15,814 nt of DNA from Chrysochromulina tobinii. Taxonomy: Eukaryota; Haptophyta; Prymnesiales; Chrysochromulinaceae. The position numbers and the translations under genes are program-made. Below are positions 1 to 9,507 of this stretch, piece after piece. The DNA is taken from NCBI GenBank assembly GCA_001275005.1, contig JWZX01001462.1, positions 1-15,814 on the forward strand. Direction: 5' to 3'. Each line of letters starts with the position of its first letter. Positions within the stretch are counted from its first letter, which is position 1. Under the pieces are notes generated by a model, which was not told where the DNA came from, made no database searches, and saw only the letters and a program-made list of their open reading frames with translations.

Positions 1-1
1 G

Positions 2-502
2 ATCATCGACTTCGCTGACTTCCACGTCACCTCCTACGTGCAGCGTGGCCTCTTCGTGCGAGTAGATGGACATCTGGTCGCTGATGCTGACACTGCGCAT
101 CTGGACCATCGTGGGCCGTCTCACCGCCGCGCAGCAGAAGATGCTCCGCGTCGGCGGCGGTTCGCTCGACGCCAACGCCGAGAGGCCGAAGCCGGCCTGG
201 TGGATCTCCGAAGCGGCCTGGCGGCACATCATCCAGCTCTCGCGCTCGGTGCCCGTGTACCGCGATCTGCCGGACGCGATCACTCGCAACGACGCCGTGT
301 GGAAGCACTGGTACTACGGCAGAGTGCCCCGAGTCCGTGAAAATACTTGGACTTCGAGGACCGAATCGAGATGTTGCTGCTTGACAAGTTGCTGCTCATG
401 CGCGCGCTGCGCGAGGACCGCACACCGCTTGGCGTGAAGGAGTACGTCATGGACGCGCTCGGCAAGCGGTACGCCGACACGATTCGTTTGACTACGGCCT
501 AG
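2..502 (+). pseudogene. Dynein heavy chain fragment (DNAH5/8-type, AAA5 region), frameshifted and truncated
   Basis: The left edge of the window lies inside a dynein heavy chain motor domain. Frame 2 from base 2 reads IIDFADFHVTSYVQRGLF, the conserved segment before AAA5. The match then moves to frame 3 from base 66 (IWSLMLTLRIW, then GGGSLDANAERPKPAWW and VWKHWYYG). It ends in frame 2 from about base 344 with YLDFEDRIEMLLLDKLLLMRALREDRT and then DALGKRYADTIRL, stopping at TAG 500-502. The order and spacing of these blocks resemble outer-arm DNAH5/DNAH8-type chains. At least one indel lies between 61 and 66, and one or more between 321 and 343, next to an A-run at 340-343. An intron cannot explain the first shift, because conserved residues start within a few bases of it. 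The several hundred C-terminal residues (AAA6 and C-terminal domain) do not follow in any frame before the convergent gene at 696. I infer a pseudogene or relic; sequencing indels could explain the shifts but not the missing end. Confidence 0.8.
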
Positions 503-695
503 CCTCGAACCCTAGTGCTAGTTGCGCACGTAAGAACATGCACGTACTTTATGCCGCGTGTGGAGTGGCCGCGCTTTGTGCGCGGCTGCCCCTCGACGAC
601 GACGACGCGACGCGACTACGTTCGCGCCGCGACGCGTTGCGCACACGGTGCAGCGAGCGAGCGAGGGTAAGAGTGCATCGCACTGCTTCCGGCGC
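503..695. other. Convergent spacer with short GAC and GAGC repeats
   Basis: This lies between the dynein fragment stop and the stop of the KDEL protein. It holds short low-complexity runs: a CGA/GAC run near 593-611 and three GAGC-like units near 655-666. I see no coding signal or RNA gene. The 3' UTR of the minus-strand gene should fall here. Confidence 0.5.
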
Positions 696-1478
696 TCAAA
701 GCTCGTCCTTGGGTGCCGCGCCGTCATACTTGTAGATGCCATCTAACGGGACGGATTTCTCGCACACCTCGAGCACGTCTGCGCACAAGCTCTCTGCGTA
801 GCGCGGTGAACGCTGCAGCGCGAGCTTGCTTAGCGCGGCCTCGTGCTCGTCCCAAAAATCTTCGCAGAGATCGCTCACATCGTCGGCCTCATTGGCTCGG
901 ATGGACCGGCGCATCGGCAGCTCCGTGCACACCTGGCCCATGAGCCCAATGAGCCGGAAGTAGTTGTCATTCTTCGAGGTCTTCGGCCGCTCTCTCGAGA
1001 GCCGGACGATGCCGACGAGATCGGAGACGACCGCGCGGCAGATCGAGCATTCTTCCGGACGCAGCGGCTCGTAGTCTGAGGGAAGGTCCTCGAGCGCGCA
1101 CGCGCCGAGCTGCGGGTTGGGGCACACAGCCCGCTTCATGCGTAGCGCCAGCACGGGGTCCTTGTACTCGTCGGTTGTCTTCTCCTTCCAGTACTCAGTC
1201 ATGAGGTCTACGTGTGTCTTCGTCGCGTCGCGGCACGCCGCGTCGAGCGATTCGCGCGGCCGGCTCGCGCGCCACGAGTCCAGCGTGCACAGGTGCCAGA
1301 TTATCTGTCCTACCTCGAGCGTCGCTGTGGCCGTCACGCCGGCGGTACTCTTGGCCTCGAGCGCGGATATATTTGCGGCGATCGCACGGTGGATACCCTC
1401 CTGAAGCGCCACGCACTCTGAGCACGTGAGCGCTCCCGCCGCGACGCCCAGCAGCGCAGCTGCGAAGAATGGCCGCAT
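696..1478 (-). CDS. ER-lumenal saposin-B-like protein with C-terminal KDEL
   Basis: This is a 260-residue single-exon protein. The first ATG of the frame is at 1476-1478; the six codons before it open with GTG and are not needed. Residues 1-18 form a typical signal peptide (hydrophobic stretch FFAAALLGVAAGAL), with cleavage likely just before Cys19. The mature protein has two similar halves, each opening with a CxxC (CSEC at 19-22, then CSIC) and carrying further spaced cysteines, as in saposin-B-type or canopy (CNPY)-like helical disulfide domains. The chain ends in KDEL, the ER-retrieval signal read by the KDEL receptor, so I place it in the ER lumen. A chaperone or folding role like that of canopy proteins is possible but inferred. 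The saposin-like fold rests on cysteine pattern and length only. It is transcribed away from Rab2, 183 bp from the Rab2 start. Confidence 0.8.
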   Translation of the reverse strand: MRPFFAAALLGVAAGALTCSECVALQEGIHRAIAANISALEAKSTAGVTATATLEVGQIIWHLCTLDSWRASRPRESLDAACRDATKTHVDLMTEYWKEKTTDEYKDPVLALRMKRAVCPNPQLGACALEDLPSDYEPLRPEECSICRAVVSDLVGIVRLSRERPKTSKNDNYFRLIGLMGQVCTELPMRRSIRANEADDVSDLCEDFWDEHEAALSKLALQRSPRYAESLCADVLEVCEKSVPLDGIYKYDGAAPKDEL

Positions 1479-2443
<965 letters not shown>

Positions 2444-3482
2444 GGATGAGGTCGCATGGACAGATCGTAGCACCATGGATCCGAAGCAGTGGTTGAAGGC
2501 CGCGCGACTGCCGCTGACGCGCCTATCGCAGCGTGTTGTGTGTGGAGGCTAGCTAACCAAGCGCGCACGGGATGCACGTCCCCGGCGGAGGCCAGTGGCC
2601 CAACCTAGTGGCGGCCGTGCAGGAGGCTTATGCGTCGAGCGTGTGAGCGCGTGTAAGCCTTCGTTCCGGCCGGCAACCCCCCCGCGGCCCGCGGTGGAGC
2701 GCTTCGAGCCGGCCCCTACGGTTCTCGCACTTAGAGCGATCTTGCAGGTTGGACCCATCCTGCTGAGCGCCGGTTCCGAGCCATCGTCGGTTGCAACCAT
2801 GGTGGGCAGCTCTTATACATGAGAATTAGTTCATTTAAATTCGATGTCGGGCGTATTCGGTCGGAACGGCGTCCGTTGCGGGATCCGGCATCCGGGGAAG
2901 GGGGATGGGGGATGCGCGCGACGGACGCACCGCGCACCGGTCCGAGTTCGTCGTTACAAGACATTCCGCTGCGTACAAGGTACATTGCGTTATATCGGTA
3001 CCGTAAAAACCGTTGGGGTGCCAGCACCGTCTATTGCGTCTAGAGATGGGAGACGTCCTACCCCGCACGATCTGAGTGCACTAAGACTAACCGCGCGTAC
3101 GGTCGGGTTAAAGTAGACCGGTTCCGCGGACGGTTCACACCGCGTAGCTACACGCAACACGGCGCCTGGCGGTTTCCGGTTAAATCTCGGTCGTTCGCCT
3201 ATCCGCCCTGACTGTGCTATAGCGCCTCGTTCCGTCTCCACATTCCGGGTGCGACTTCTAGGCAACTTCTAGGCGGTTCGGCGGTTCGGCGCGGTCTCCC
3301 GAGCTCACTTGCTCGCTTGCGCGCTTCTCGCGGGTTCCACACCGGCGACCCGCACCGCGCGGGTCCGCGCGAGATCGGAGCGCGAGAGGTCGGCTACGGT
3401 AGAGGTCTTAAAGTTCGCACCTCACACGCGGCATCATTGGAGCATACACAGCTCGTGCGTGACGTGTTGAAGTACCGAGGAT
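2444..3482. other. Convergent intergenic spacer, no gene seen
   Basis: About 1 kb lies between the stops of Rab2 and the large minus-strand gene. Short open frames occur on both strands, but none looks like a protein family and they overlap one another, as expected by chance in GC-rich DNA. Base use changes near 2820: a short AT-rich stretch (attcatttaaattcg region) is followed by CpG-dense sequence with CGGTCGG at 2858-2864. Near 3260-3295 there are small tandem repeats (two copies of acttctaggc, then two of ggttcggc). I see no tRNA or other RNA gene. Confidence 0.5.
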
Positions 3483-6449
3483 TCAACAGAGAAAGACGTT
3501 CATATTGACGTCTCGTATGACGCCGGTGGTATCGGAACCCTCTGGCTTGATCTGCTCCTGCAACTTGGTTTTCGGTATGCGCCGAGGGAACTCGTCGTTG
3601 TACCCAGCCGGGACAGCGTAATCAGAGCACCACGGAGCGTCCAATGAGATGAACGGCGGCAGCCCCCCACCATTGCGCGCTGCGGCTAAGGCGTAGGCCG
3701 CACGAAACAGGCCGGACGAAAATTTGCCGACCAGCACGTGGCAACGTGAGAGTAGCAGCGCGTCGACGACACCCAGCAGGGCGTGGTGCTGAGTCATGGC
3801 AATGCCCTGGCCCGTGCGCGCACGTCGCTTGATGACCTCATCGAGGATTTCGGTCACTGGAGCAGTCTTCGAGGAGCGAGCGACATTGAGGGTGTGCAGG
3901 AACGTGAACGACGAGAAGCGGGTGCGCGCCTCCTCGAGGACAGACTCAGAGTCGGTGGCCAGGAAGAAGGTCGTCGCTCCAAGATGGCTGGCATAGTCGG
4001 AAATGGCCTCCATGTACGCGGAGAGCGGGTCGCAAGCACGAGCGGCGCGTGACGTTTCAGAACGGATACACGCATCTCCATGGCGCACGTGGAGTCCGAT
4101 GACTGGTCGGCCAGAGGCGAGCGCAGCTCCTAGCCCTGACTGGCGTGATGCCAGCCTCAGCATCGTGCGCAGTTGACGCCGAGGCCGGAGGAGCCTCTGC
4201 GTGAGTTGGGAAACCCACCAAAACGACCCGAGGTGGCGAAAGTCGGCGGGTATGGCGTGCGCGTCGGTGAGTCCTTCTCGATATTGCTCGGCTAGGTTGA
4301 ACCGGAAGTGGGCGAGGTTCATGCGGGCAGGCTCACATGCCACAGGTCCAATGCGCTCGAAAAAGCAGCCCATCTCTACGGATGGGCAGTCCTTGCGGTC
4401 GAGCAGACCCGGGGCGGTCGGGGTCAGGAGCGCTCGGCCCATCCGAATGGCCGCAGTCCATGGCTTGATGACAGATGCGATCATCGAGAAGAAGCCCGAC
4501 AGATGCAGCTCCATGCGTGCCGTGTGGTTGCCAATGCACCCGTTCTCGGCAGCACGCGAAGCAATCGCCTCGATCCGCGCACTGAGAGCCTCGGCTGCCG
4601 CTGCATGGCTTAGTTGTGCATGTGGTCTCTCTGGAAGAGAGGACTCCACTAGCGCAGCTCTCGTACAACTGCGTAGAGCATCCCCTCCCGTTGTGGGTGG
4701 CAGCAGCTGGCGATTGTGCAAGAGGAAGTCGTCGTCCACGCAGCGTGGATCCACTATAGGGACGGAGGCGGCCTGGCCATGCAGCTGCTTGGGTCTTGGC
4801 GTCGCTGCCGGTGCACGCTGGCGAGGCCAGCCGTTTGCCAGCGCATCGACCGCCATCTGCAGCGCGCCTTTGAGCAACTGCCTTGACCAGCGGCGGTCCG
4901 CCCGCATCCCACACGTATACGCGTGGTGAGCTTCGGCTATGCGCTGCTGATCAATGCCACTGGTAGACCCAAGGTCCCAACGCGCTGTCGGACGGACTTG
5001 CACCGTGCGAAAGGCAACATCGTAGCCGAGGGCCTTCATGTTGCACGCGCTCGACGAGTACCACGAACAGTCGTCGTTCTGCGGCGAGTAGGACACAAAG
5101 GAGCATCGCGTGCAGGCATGGCAGCGGCCAATGCAATCTGCAAAAGATCGGACACGATGCTGACGAGTATTCCACGACCCTCTGTCGCCACGAGTACAGT
5201 CACCTTCGACGCCCTCGTTGGTCACGCCACAAAAGCCCACCTTTGACACATTGTGAGGCCAGTTGCGACGGGGGGTTTCACCGCCGAGTCGGCTGGCGTC
5301 AGGATCAGTGTCCGGATCTCGACCCTGATCTCGACGCTGTCCTTGTCCCAGGCACTCGTCCATTCTGGCAAGGCTGGCGGAGCAAACAACCCGCCGAGCC
5401 TGCGCGACCAGACGACTTGCCCGCACCATCGCATCCGGGGCATCTTTTGCCGCGGCCGATAATGTTTCGCGGTCGAAGATGAGGGCAAGCGACATGTTGC
5501 TGTGCTCCTCAGTGAGAAGCCACGGCCTTTGCGAGGGCGTGCGAGAGCCAAGGCGCGTCAGGGCGTCTGCAATGCAGTCGCTCGTTAGGGCAGCGGAACC
5601 ATCAGCGCGCGTCCAGCCCTCGACAGGCTCGTACTGCCTTTGCCAGTGCTCAGACAATACGAGCTGCATCCGATCTTGCAGCTGAAGTGCATTCTCGCGC
5701 TGAAGCATTCTTGCATGGCCGGCACGCATCAGGGTGCGAAGCAAGGCAGGAGGCTGACTTGGAGGGAGCGGATCGAGCGAGTGCGTCTGCGAGTCGTACT
5801 GCGTGGCAGTAAGTGCTGCAATGCCCCTGGGAAAGAGCAGCACTGATTGCAAGGACGCATCGGCGTCTCCGCTATGGTCCTGTAGAGCTCGAGCTGCGGC
5901 ATCGGTGATAAAAGCAGCCCCTGCACCATCTGGCATGGTCTGTGTCGGGCGCGCGTCATTGATGGATCTTCGACGGATGAGCAGCAGGTCGTCTCGCACA
6001 TCGAATGATGGCAGGTCGAACTGGCGCTGGGCAGGTGAGCAATGTTCATAAATTATGACTCGCGATCGAACTCGCATCGCTGCCCGTAAAGATGCAGGCA
6101 GCACTCGCAGTGCAGGCTGCACTGATTCTCGGCAGCGAGGGATTAAAATGTCAACGCCTCGCCTGCGTCCAGTTGAAGCATCACGGACCAAAAGGTTCAT
6201 GTCGAATGGCAGGCTGGGATGCTGCCGTAACGTGGAGCTATACATTCGGCGGATGGCGCCGAAAAGAGACCGGGCGCGGCGCCGCTCAATAGGTGTGAGA
6301 AGCAGGCATCTAGACACACGTTGGCGCAATTTGGCAACTGCAGTACCGCCGCAGCCCATGACCGCTGCACATGCGTCCGTATGATTGATCAGGAAGAATA
6401 GCGCAGCATCGTGCGCGGTACACACATTGCTCCCCGACATCGGCAACAT
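3483..6449 (-). CDS. Large protein with FUT8/GT23-like fucosyltransferase domain and Cys-rich module
   Basis: This is one uninterrupted frame of 988 residues, starting at ATG 6447-6449. Three parts can be seen. Residues 1-380 are not securely recognised; 95-215 (VDILIPRCRE, VIIYEHC, then LLFPRG) loosely resemble DUF3431-type glycosyltransferase-like proteins. Residues 400-490 form a Cys-rich module with GDCTRGDRGSW, paired cysteines and DCSWYSS, like PAN/apple-type modules common in algal secreted proteins. Residues 630-945 resemble GT23/O-fucosyltransferase folds: an SGFFSMIASV opening, HVRHGD at 788-793 (the Arg-containing GDP-fucose site block), FFLATDSESVLEEA near 828-841, and LLLSRCHVLVGKFSSGLFRAAY near 898-919. 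A role in adding fucose to surface or secreted glycans in the Golgi is inferred. Odd point: no signal peptide or membrane anchor is visible, so an upstream exon may be missing or the start may be wrong. The enzyme class is fairly sure; substrate and linkage are unknown. Confidence 0.75.
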   Translation of the reverse strand: MLPMSGSNVCTAHDAALFFLINHTDACAAVMGCGGTAVAKLRQRVSRCLLLTPIERRRARSLFGAIRRMYSSTLRQHPSLPFDMNLLVRDASTGRRRGVDILIPRCRESVQPALRVLPASLRAAMRVRSRVIIYEHCSPAQRQFDLPSFDVRDDLLLIRRRSINDARPTQTMPDGAGAAFITDAAARALQDHSGDADASLQSVLLFPRGIAALTATQYDSQTHSLDPLPPSQPPALLRTLMRAGHARMLQRENALQLQDRMQLVLSEHWQRQYEPVEGWTRADGSAALTSDCIADALTRLGSRTPSQRPWLLTEEHSNMSLALIFDRETLSAAAKDAPDAMVRASRLVAQARRVVCSASLARMDECLGQGQRRDQGRDPDTDPDASRLGGETPRRNWPHNVSKVGFCGVTNEGVEGDCTRGDRGSWNTRQHRVRSFADCIGRCHACTRCSFVSYSPQNDDCSWYSSSACNMKALGYDVAFRTVQVRPTARWDLGSTSGIDQQRIAEAHHAYTCGMRADRRWSRQLLKGALQMAVDALANGWPRQRAPAATPRPKQLHGQAASVPIVDPRCVDDDFLLHNRQLLPPTTGGDALRSCTRAALVESSLPERPHAQLSHAAAAEALSARIEAIASRAAENGCIGNHTARMELHLSGFFSMIASVIKPWTAAIRMGRALLTPTAPGLLDRKDCPSVEMGCFFERIGPVACEPARMNLAHFRFNLAEQYREGLTDAHAIPADFRHLGSFWWVSQLTQRLLRPRRQLRTMLRLASRQSGLGAALASGRPVIGLHVRHGDACIRSETSRAARACDPLSAYMEAISDYASHLGATTFFLATDSESVLEEARTRFSSFTFLHTLNVARSSKTAPVTEILDEVIKRRARTGQGIAMTQHHALLGVVDALLLSRCHVLVGKFSSGLFRAAYALAAARNGGGLPPFISLDAPWCSDYAVPAGYNDEFPRRIPKTKLQEQIKPEGSDTTGVIRDVNMNVFLC

Positions 6450-7032
6450 CCCGGAACTCGAGCGTCCTCTGTGGTGTGAACCAGTGTGTGAACCGAAACC
6501 GTACGTCCCGGTCCGAGTCTTGGGAATCGAATTATAACCATTGGCTGTGACCTGCTCAATTCATACTCAGGCGAGTCGCAGAGATATCCGCAGCGGTTTG
6601 GTTGCCAATACATGTATCAAGGCGCGGCCGCGGCCGGACCGTCCGCGTCCCGCTCCCGGCAAAACCAAAAGCAGATAGAAAAGTTTGTCTTGTTTTAGTC
6701 TTGTTTCGCCTGATATCGACGCCTGATACGGCTTGCTTGAGGTACTGCACGGATCGCCGTCCGTAGACGACCGTGGACGGACACATGCACCTATCGGGAC
6801 CCATTCTCGGAATGCAGCCATCTGAAGACCTGACCTCGCCAGGCGTTCACCTGGTCCCGGCGGCCGACTCGTGACTTCGTTGTGTGATACGGAAGGCATG
6901 CTATGGCAGAACGCTACTCCCTCTCCTTGTGTGCGTCACGCCCTCATATGGCGGTGCACGGAGCAGAGGAGGTGGGACTTTGGCCATGCTTGGGATCGGG
7001 AGCAAACTGTAGAAAGCTGCAGCGACTCCGCC
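6450..7032. other. Spacer upstream of the fucosyltransferase-like gene
   Basis: This 583-bp stretch lies between two minus-strand genes and should hold the promoter of the fucosyltransferase-like gene and the 3' end of ISCA1. It includes a CpG-dense block near 6620-6660 and an A/T-rich block near 6660-6710 with two TTGTTT-type repeats. Minus-strand open frames here (for example 6567-6899) show no family resemblance and no hydrophobic anchor that would serve as a missing first exon. Confidence 0.45.
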
Positions 7033-7563
7033 TCATGTAGGCGACTGCGTGCCGGATGCCATGTTGGCGGCCTCTCCAGGCTTTGTGCTGACCGTGAAGG
7101 ACTCGCCGCAGCCGCACGAGGCCTCCGCATTTGGATTGTGGAAGACGAACTCGGCCGACAGCTCGTCGTCCACGTAGTCCATGGTCGTTCCGATCACGTG
7201 CATGAGCGCTTTGGGCTCCACAAACACACGTGCCCCATGCTGCTCCACCTCCTCCTCAAACTTAGCCTTTGATGTGGCGTAGTTCATGGTGTACGAGAGC
7301 CCATTGCACCCACGAGTCTTGATACCCAATCGCACAGCGATGACATCCTCCTGCTCCTGGCGCTTTCGCAGCAGCTCTAGGACCCTGCGCGCCGCGTTAG
7401 GTGTGATCTCCAGAGCCGCCTTCTGTGGCAGTCGTGAGCGTCGTGGCGCGCTGGTCACGACACGTCCCGCAGCGGAGGCAAGGTGCCTAGCGCCCAGACC
7501 GGCGGTGCTGTGGGTCGACTTCGCGTTGCTTATCAACCTAGACGCTGCGAGAAGCGCCTGCAT
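7033..7563 (-). CDS. ISCA1: Mitochondrial A-type iron-sulfur assembly protein ISCA1
   Basis: The protein is 176 residues long from ATG 7561-7563; the longer open frame begins with a TTG at 7617 and is not used here. Residues 1-46 are rich in Ala, Arg and Ser without acidic residues, as in a mitochondrial presequence. The A-type carrier domain runs from about 50 to 158, with [19 protein letters not shown] (Cys86), [20 protein letters not shown] and CGCGESF (Cys150, Cys152), the three cysteines that bind the cluster. ISCA1 with ISCA2 and IBA57 is needed for [4Fe-4S] cluster assembly late in the mitochondrial ISC pathway. The wording of the core matches ISCA1 better than ISCA2. A short tail follows the CGC motif. 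It is head to head with ADAT1, and a TGA(CTTGA)n repeat lies 51 bp upstream on its coding strand. Confidence 0.95.
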   Translation of the reverse strand: MQALLAASRLISNAKSTHSTAGLGARHLASAAGRVVTSAPRRSRLPQKAALEITPNAARRVLELLRKRQEQEDVIAVRLGIKTRGCNGLSYTMNYATSKAKFEEEVEQHGARVFVEPKALMHVIGTTMDYVDDELSAEFVFHNPNAEASCGCGESFTVSTKPGEAANMASGTQSPT

Positions 7564-7711
7564 TTCCTTCAAGTCCTCCAAGCAGGGTTCTTCCCCTTCC
7601 CTGCAATGTCTAGACAAGTCAAGTCAAGTCAAGTCAAGTCATTTCTGGGACGAACCATCATCGCAGTCGGAGGTCACAGAACGCTTTGTTTTGTAAGGGC
7701 AATGTCTCAGG
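7564..7711. promoter_or_regulatory. Divergent promoter region, ISCA1 / ADAT1
   Basis: These 148 bp between opposed start codons contain five CAAGT units (7615-7641). Next to the ADAT1 start is a 10-bp direct duplication: ATGTCTCAG occurs at 7702-7710 and again at 7712-7720. The first copy has an ATG out of frame with ADAT1. A shared promoter is inferred from position. Confidence 0.5.
7615..7641 (-). repeat. Pentanucleotide tandem repeat upstream of ISCA1
   Basis: On the + strand this is (CAAGT)5 plus CA. On the minus strand, the sense strand of ISCA1, it reads TGA(CTTGA)n. It is the exact reverse complement of 9473-9499. Confidence 0.95.
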
Positions 7712-9037
7712 ATGTCTCAGCATGCGACTCACTCTTGGCCGTCCGACGACAAGATCTGCCACATTGTGCACGAGAGCTATGCACGGCTTCCCAAAACTGG
7801 CAAGCCGCAGCTTGGCGAATGGACGGTCCTGGCTGGGGTTGTGCTCTCCCGTCCCGGCGCCGTGCCCCAAGTGGTCGCCCTAGGCACGGGCACCAAGTGC
7901 CTCACTGCAGCACAGATAGCAGCTGACTGCGCTGGCGCGTGCTTGCACGACGCGCACGCCGAAGTGTGCGCACGGCGCGCCTTCCTAGTATTCTTACTCG
8001 CCGAAGTGCGAAGAGCTGCGAGCTGTGCAGATTCGCCTGTGGTCCAAGATAAAAAGGTCAGCAGTGGTGGCTTCGAGCTCAAGCCGGGGGTCGCGTTCCA
8101 TTTTTACTCATCAGAGGCTCCGTGTGGCGATGCGGCCATCTTCCCGCTGTCACCCATGGCATCGGGTTCGTGCGAGTCCGATGAAACTCCAGCAAAGCGT
8201 TTCAAGATCACGGGAGCCCGCCCTGCCGATCCGAGTGCGCTCGTGGCCGAGGCAGCCTCCTGTGGCTCCGCATGTGCACTCGGCCTCGTGCGGACCAAGC
8301 CTGGTCGTGGAGAGCGCACGAGCTGCATGTCGTGCTCAGATAAGCTGGCACGTTGGCACAACCTTGGCGTGCAGGGGGCGCTTCTGTCACTGCTGCTCCC
8401 CGACCCAATCCGCTTTGCATCCGTCACAATCGGCGAGCCCAGCTGCCTCGAGGCCCTCAGCCGAGCACTGCGACGTGGCGAGGGAAACGTAGCGACATCA
8501 AGGACGTCTGCTGCGACTGACCGCATATTGCTGCCAGAGCAGCCTCGTCTGGGTCTAACAAGTCATCTGTTCGAGCACGCGGCGACGCGGACGGATTCGA
8601 TACTGCCCCTTCACCCGTGCAGCAACTCGGTGATCTGGTCAGCACATGGTCTCAGCGAGGCGATCAACGGCACCAGTGGCAAGCGCCTTGGATCCAACAA
8701 AAAGTCACCGTCGCCAAAGCATCGATCTCTGGTGTGCAAGGCGCTCTTGCTCGAGCGATTTCTGGACGTTGTGAATGCATGCCCTCGGTCCCAACTGCCA
8801 GTGACGATTCGGGAACTGCCTGACGCGCTCGCCGACTCGCTTGGCACCGATTCGAGCACCGAACCATCGTCACCGCCGCTACCCGCCAACTACGCAGCGC
8901 TCAAGGCACTCGCCATACCGTATCAGCTCCGAAAGGCACAGATGATGGCGGCGCCTCCCTTTTGCGACTGGGTCAAGGCGCCCAAGAGTAGCGAAACGTT
9001 CAGTCTCGTGCGGCTGTGGACGGCGACTTGCCACTGA
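7712..9037 (+). CDS. ADAT1: tRNA-specific adenosine deaminase 1 (ADAT1)
   Basis: This is a single-exon protein of 441 residues with ATG at 7712. ADAT1 enzymes deaminate A37, next to the anticodon of eukaryotic tRNA-Ala, to inosine. The ADAR/ADAT1-type deaminase domain fills the chain: ICHIVHESYARLPKTGKP and EWTVLAGVV (14-45), VVALGTGTKCL (54-64), zinc-site DAHAE (His82 ligand, Glu84 proton shuttle), APCGDAAI (Cys138 ligand), then RTKPGRGERTSCMSCSDKLARW (194-215, Cys208 as third ligand and basic residues like the inositol hexakisphosphate pocket of this family). ISWSA-like VIWSAHGL (307-314) and a C-terminal KHRSLVCKALL follow. All catalytic residues are present. No separate RNA-binding domain is seen, which fits ADAT1 rather than ADAR. 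The length is slightly below the animal protein (about 500), with shorter linkers. Confidence 0.95.
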   Translation: MSQHATHSWPSDDKICHIVHESYARLPKTGKPQLGEWTVLAGVVLSRPGAVPQVVALGTGTKCLTAAQIAADCAGACLHDAHAEVCARRAFLVFLLAEVRRAASCADSPVVQDKKVSSGGFELKPGVAFHFYSSEAPCGDAAIFPLSPMASGSCESDETPAKRFKITGARPADPSALVAEAASCGSACALGLVRTKPGRGERTSCMSCSDKLARWHNLGVQGALLSLLLPDPIRFASVTIGEPSCLEALSRALRRGEGNVATSRTSAATDRILLPEQPRLGLTSHLFEHAATRTDSILPLHPCSNSVIWSAHGLSEAINGTSGKRLGSNKKSPSPKHRSLVCKALLLERFLDVVNACPRSQLPVTIRELPDALADSLGTDSSTEPSSPPLPANYAALKALAIPYQLRKAQMMAAPPFCDWVKAPKSSETFSLVRLWTATCH

Positions 9038-9472
9038 TCGACGTTGGCCTCACGTGCTGCCGTCCAATGACTTCCACGTGTCGAACGGGAGCCTGCTATT
9101 AGCGCGGTGGAGGGGGAAATTGTTACGTCACAGAACACCGCTGTGCACACCGACCATGGCGTGAGCATAAACCCTGGACCCTGCGCGTGGGGCGTGCACG
9201 GCCGGAATTCGTATCCCGAAAGTATCGAGGACATACCGACGAGAAGAAACCTACGTAGTATGTCCGGTTTTGGGTGCGTGAACGCGGGGCACAATGCCGT
9301 ATTCGAATTACATATTATACGCGGATACGCCGGTCGGCGGTCTGTCCGGCGCGATCCGCCGTCCCGCGCGCGGGGTCGGTTCCGGAGCGCGCGACCGCGG
9401 CCGGTGTGGGACTTGGCGCGCAAATTCGATAGGCTTCCGTATGGTAGTCTGTTGTTTATGTATAGACTATAG
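9038..9472. other. Spacer between ADAT1 and ERH
   Basis: This 435-bp stretch has no supported gene. It contains an 8-bp perfect inverted repeat (GGACATAC at 9229-9236, GTATGTCC at 9258-9265, 21-nt spacer) and a CpG-dense block near 9325-9410 with CGGTCGG. The block is preceded by an AT-rich patch (attcgaattacatatta). It should include the ADAT1 3' end and the ERH promoter. Confidence 0.45.
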
Positions 9473-9500
9473 TGACTTGACTTGACTTGACTTGACTTGA
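9473..9500 (+). repeat. Pentanucleotide tandem repeat upstream of ERH
   Basis: TGA(CTTGA)5 ends 7 bp before the ERH ATG at 9508. Its first 27 bases are the exact reverse complement of the repeat at 7615-7641. In both places the repeat reads TGA(CTTGA)n on the sense strand of the gene it precedes. Confidence 0.95.
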
Positions 9501-9507
9501 ATACACT

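Noticed and set aside
4201-4929. 242-codon plus-strand open frame
   Set aside because: It lies inside the fucosyltransferase-like gene on the opposite strand and shows no conserved motif.
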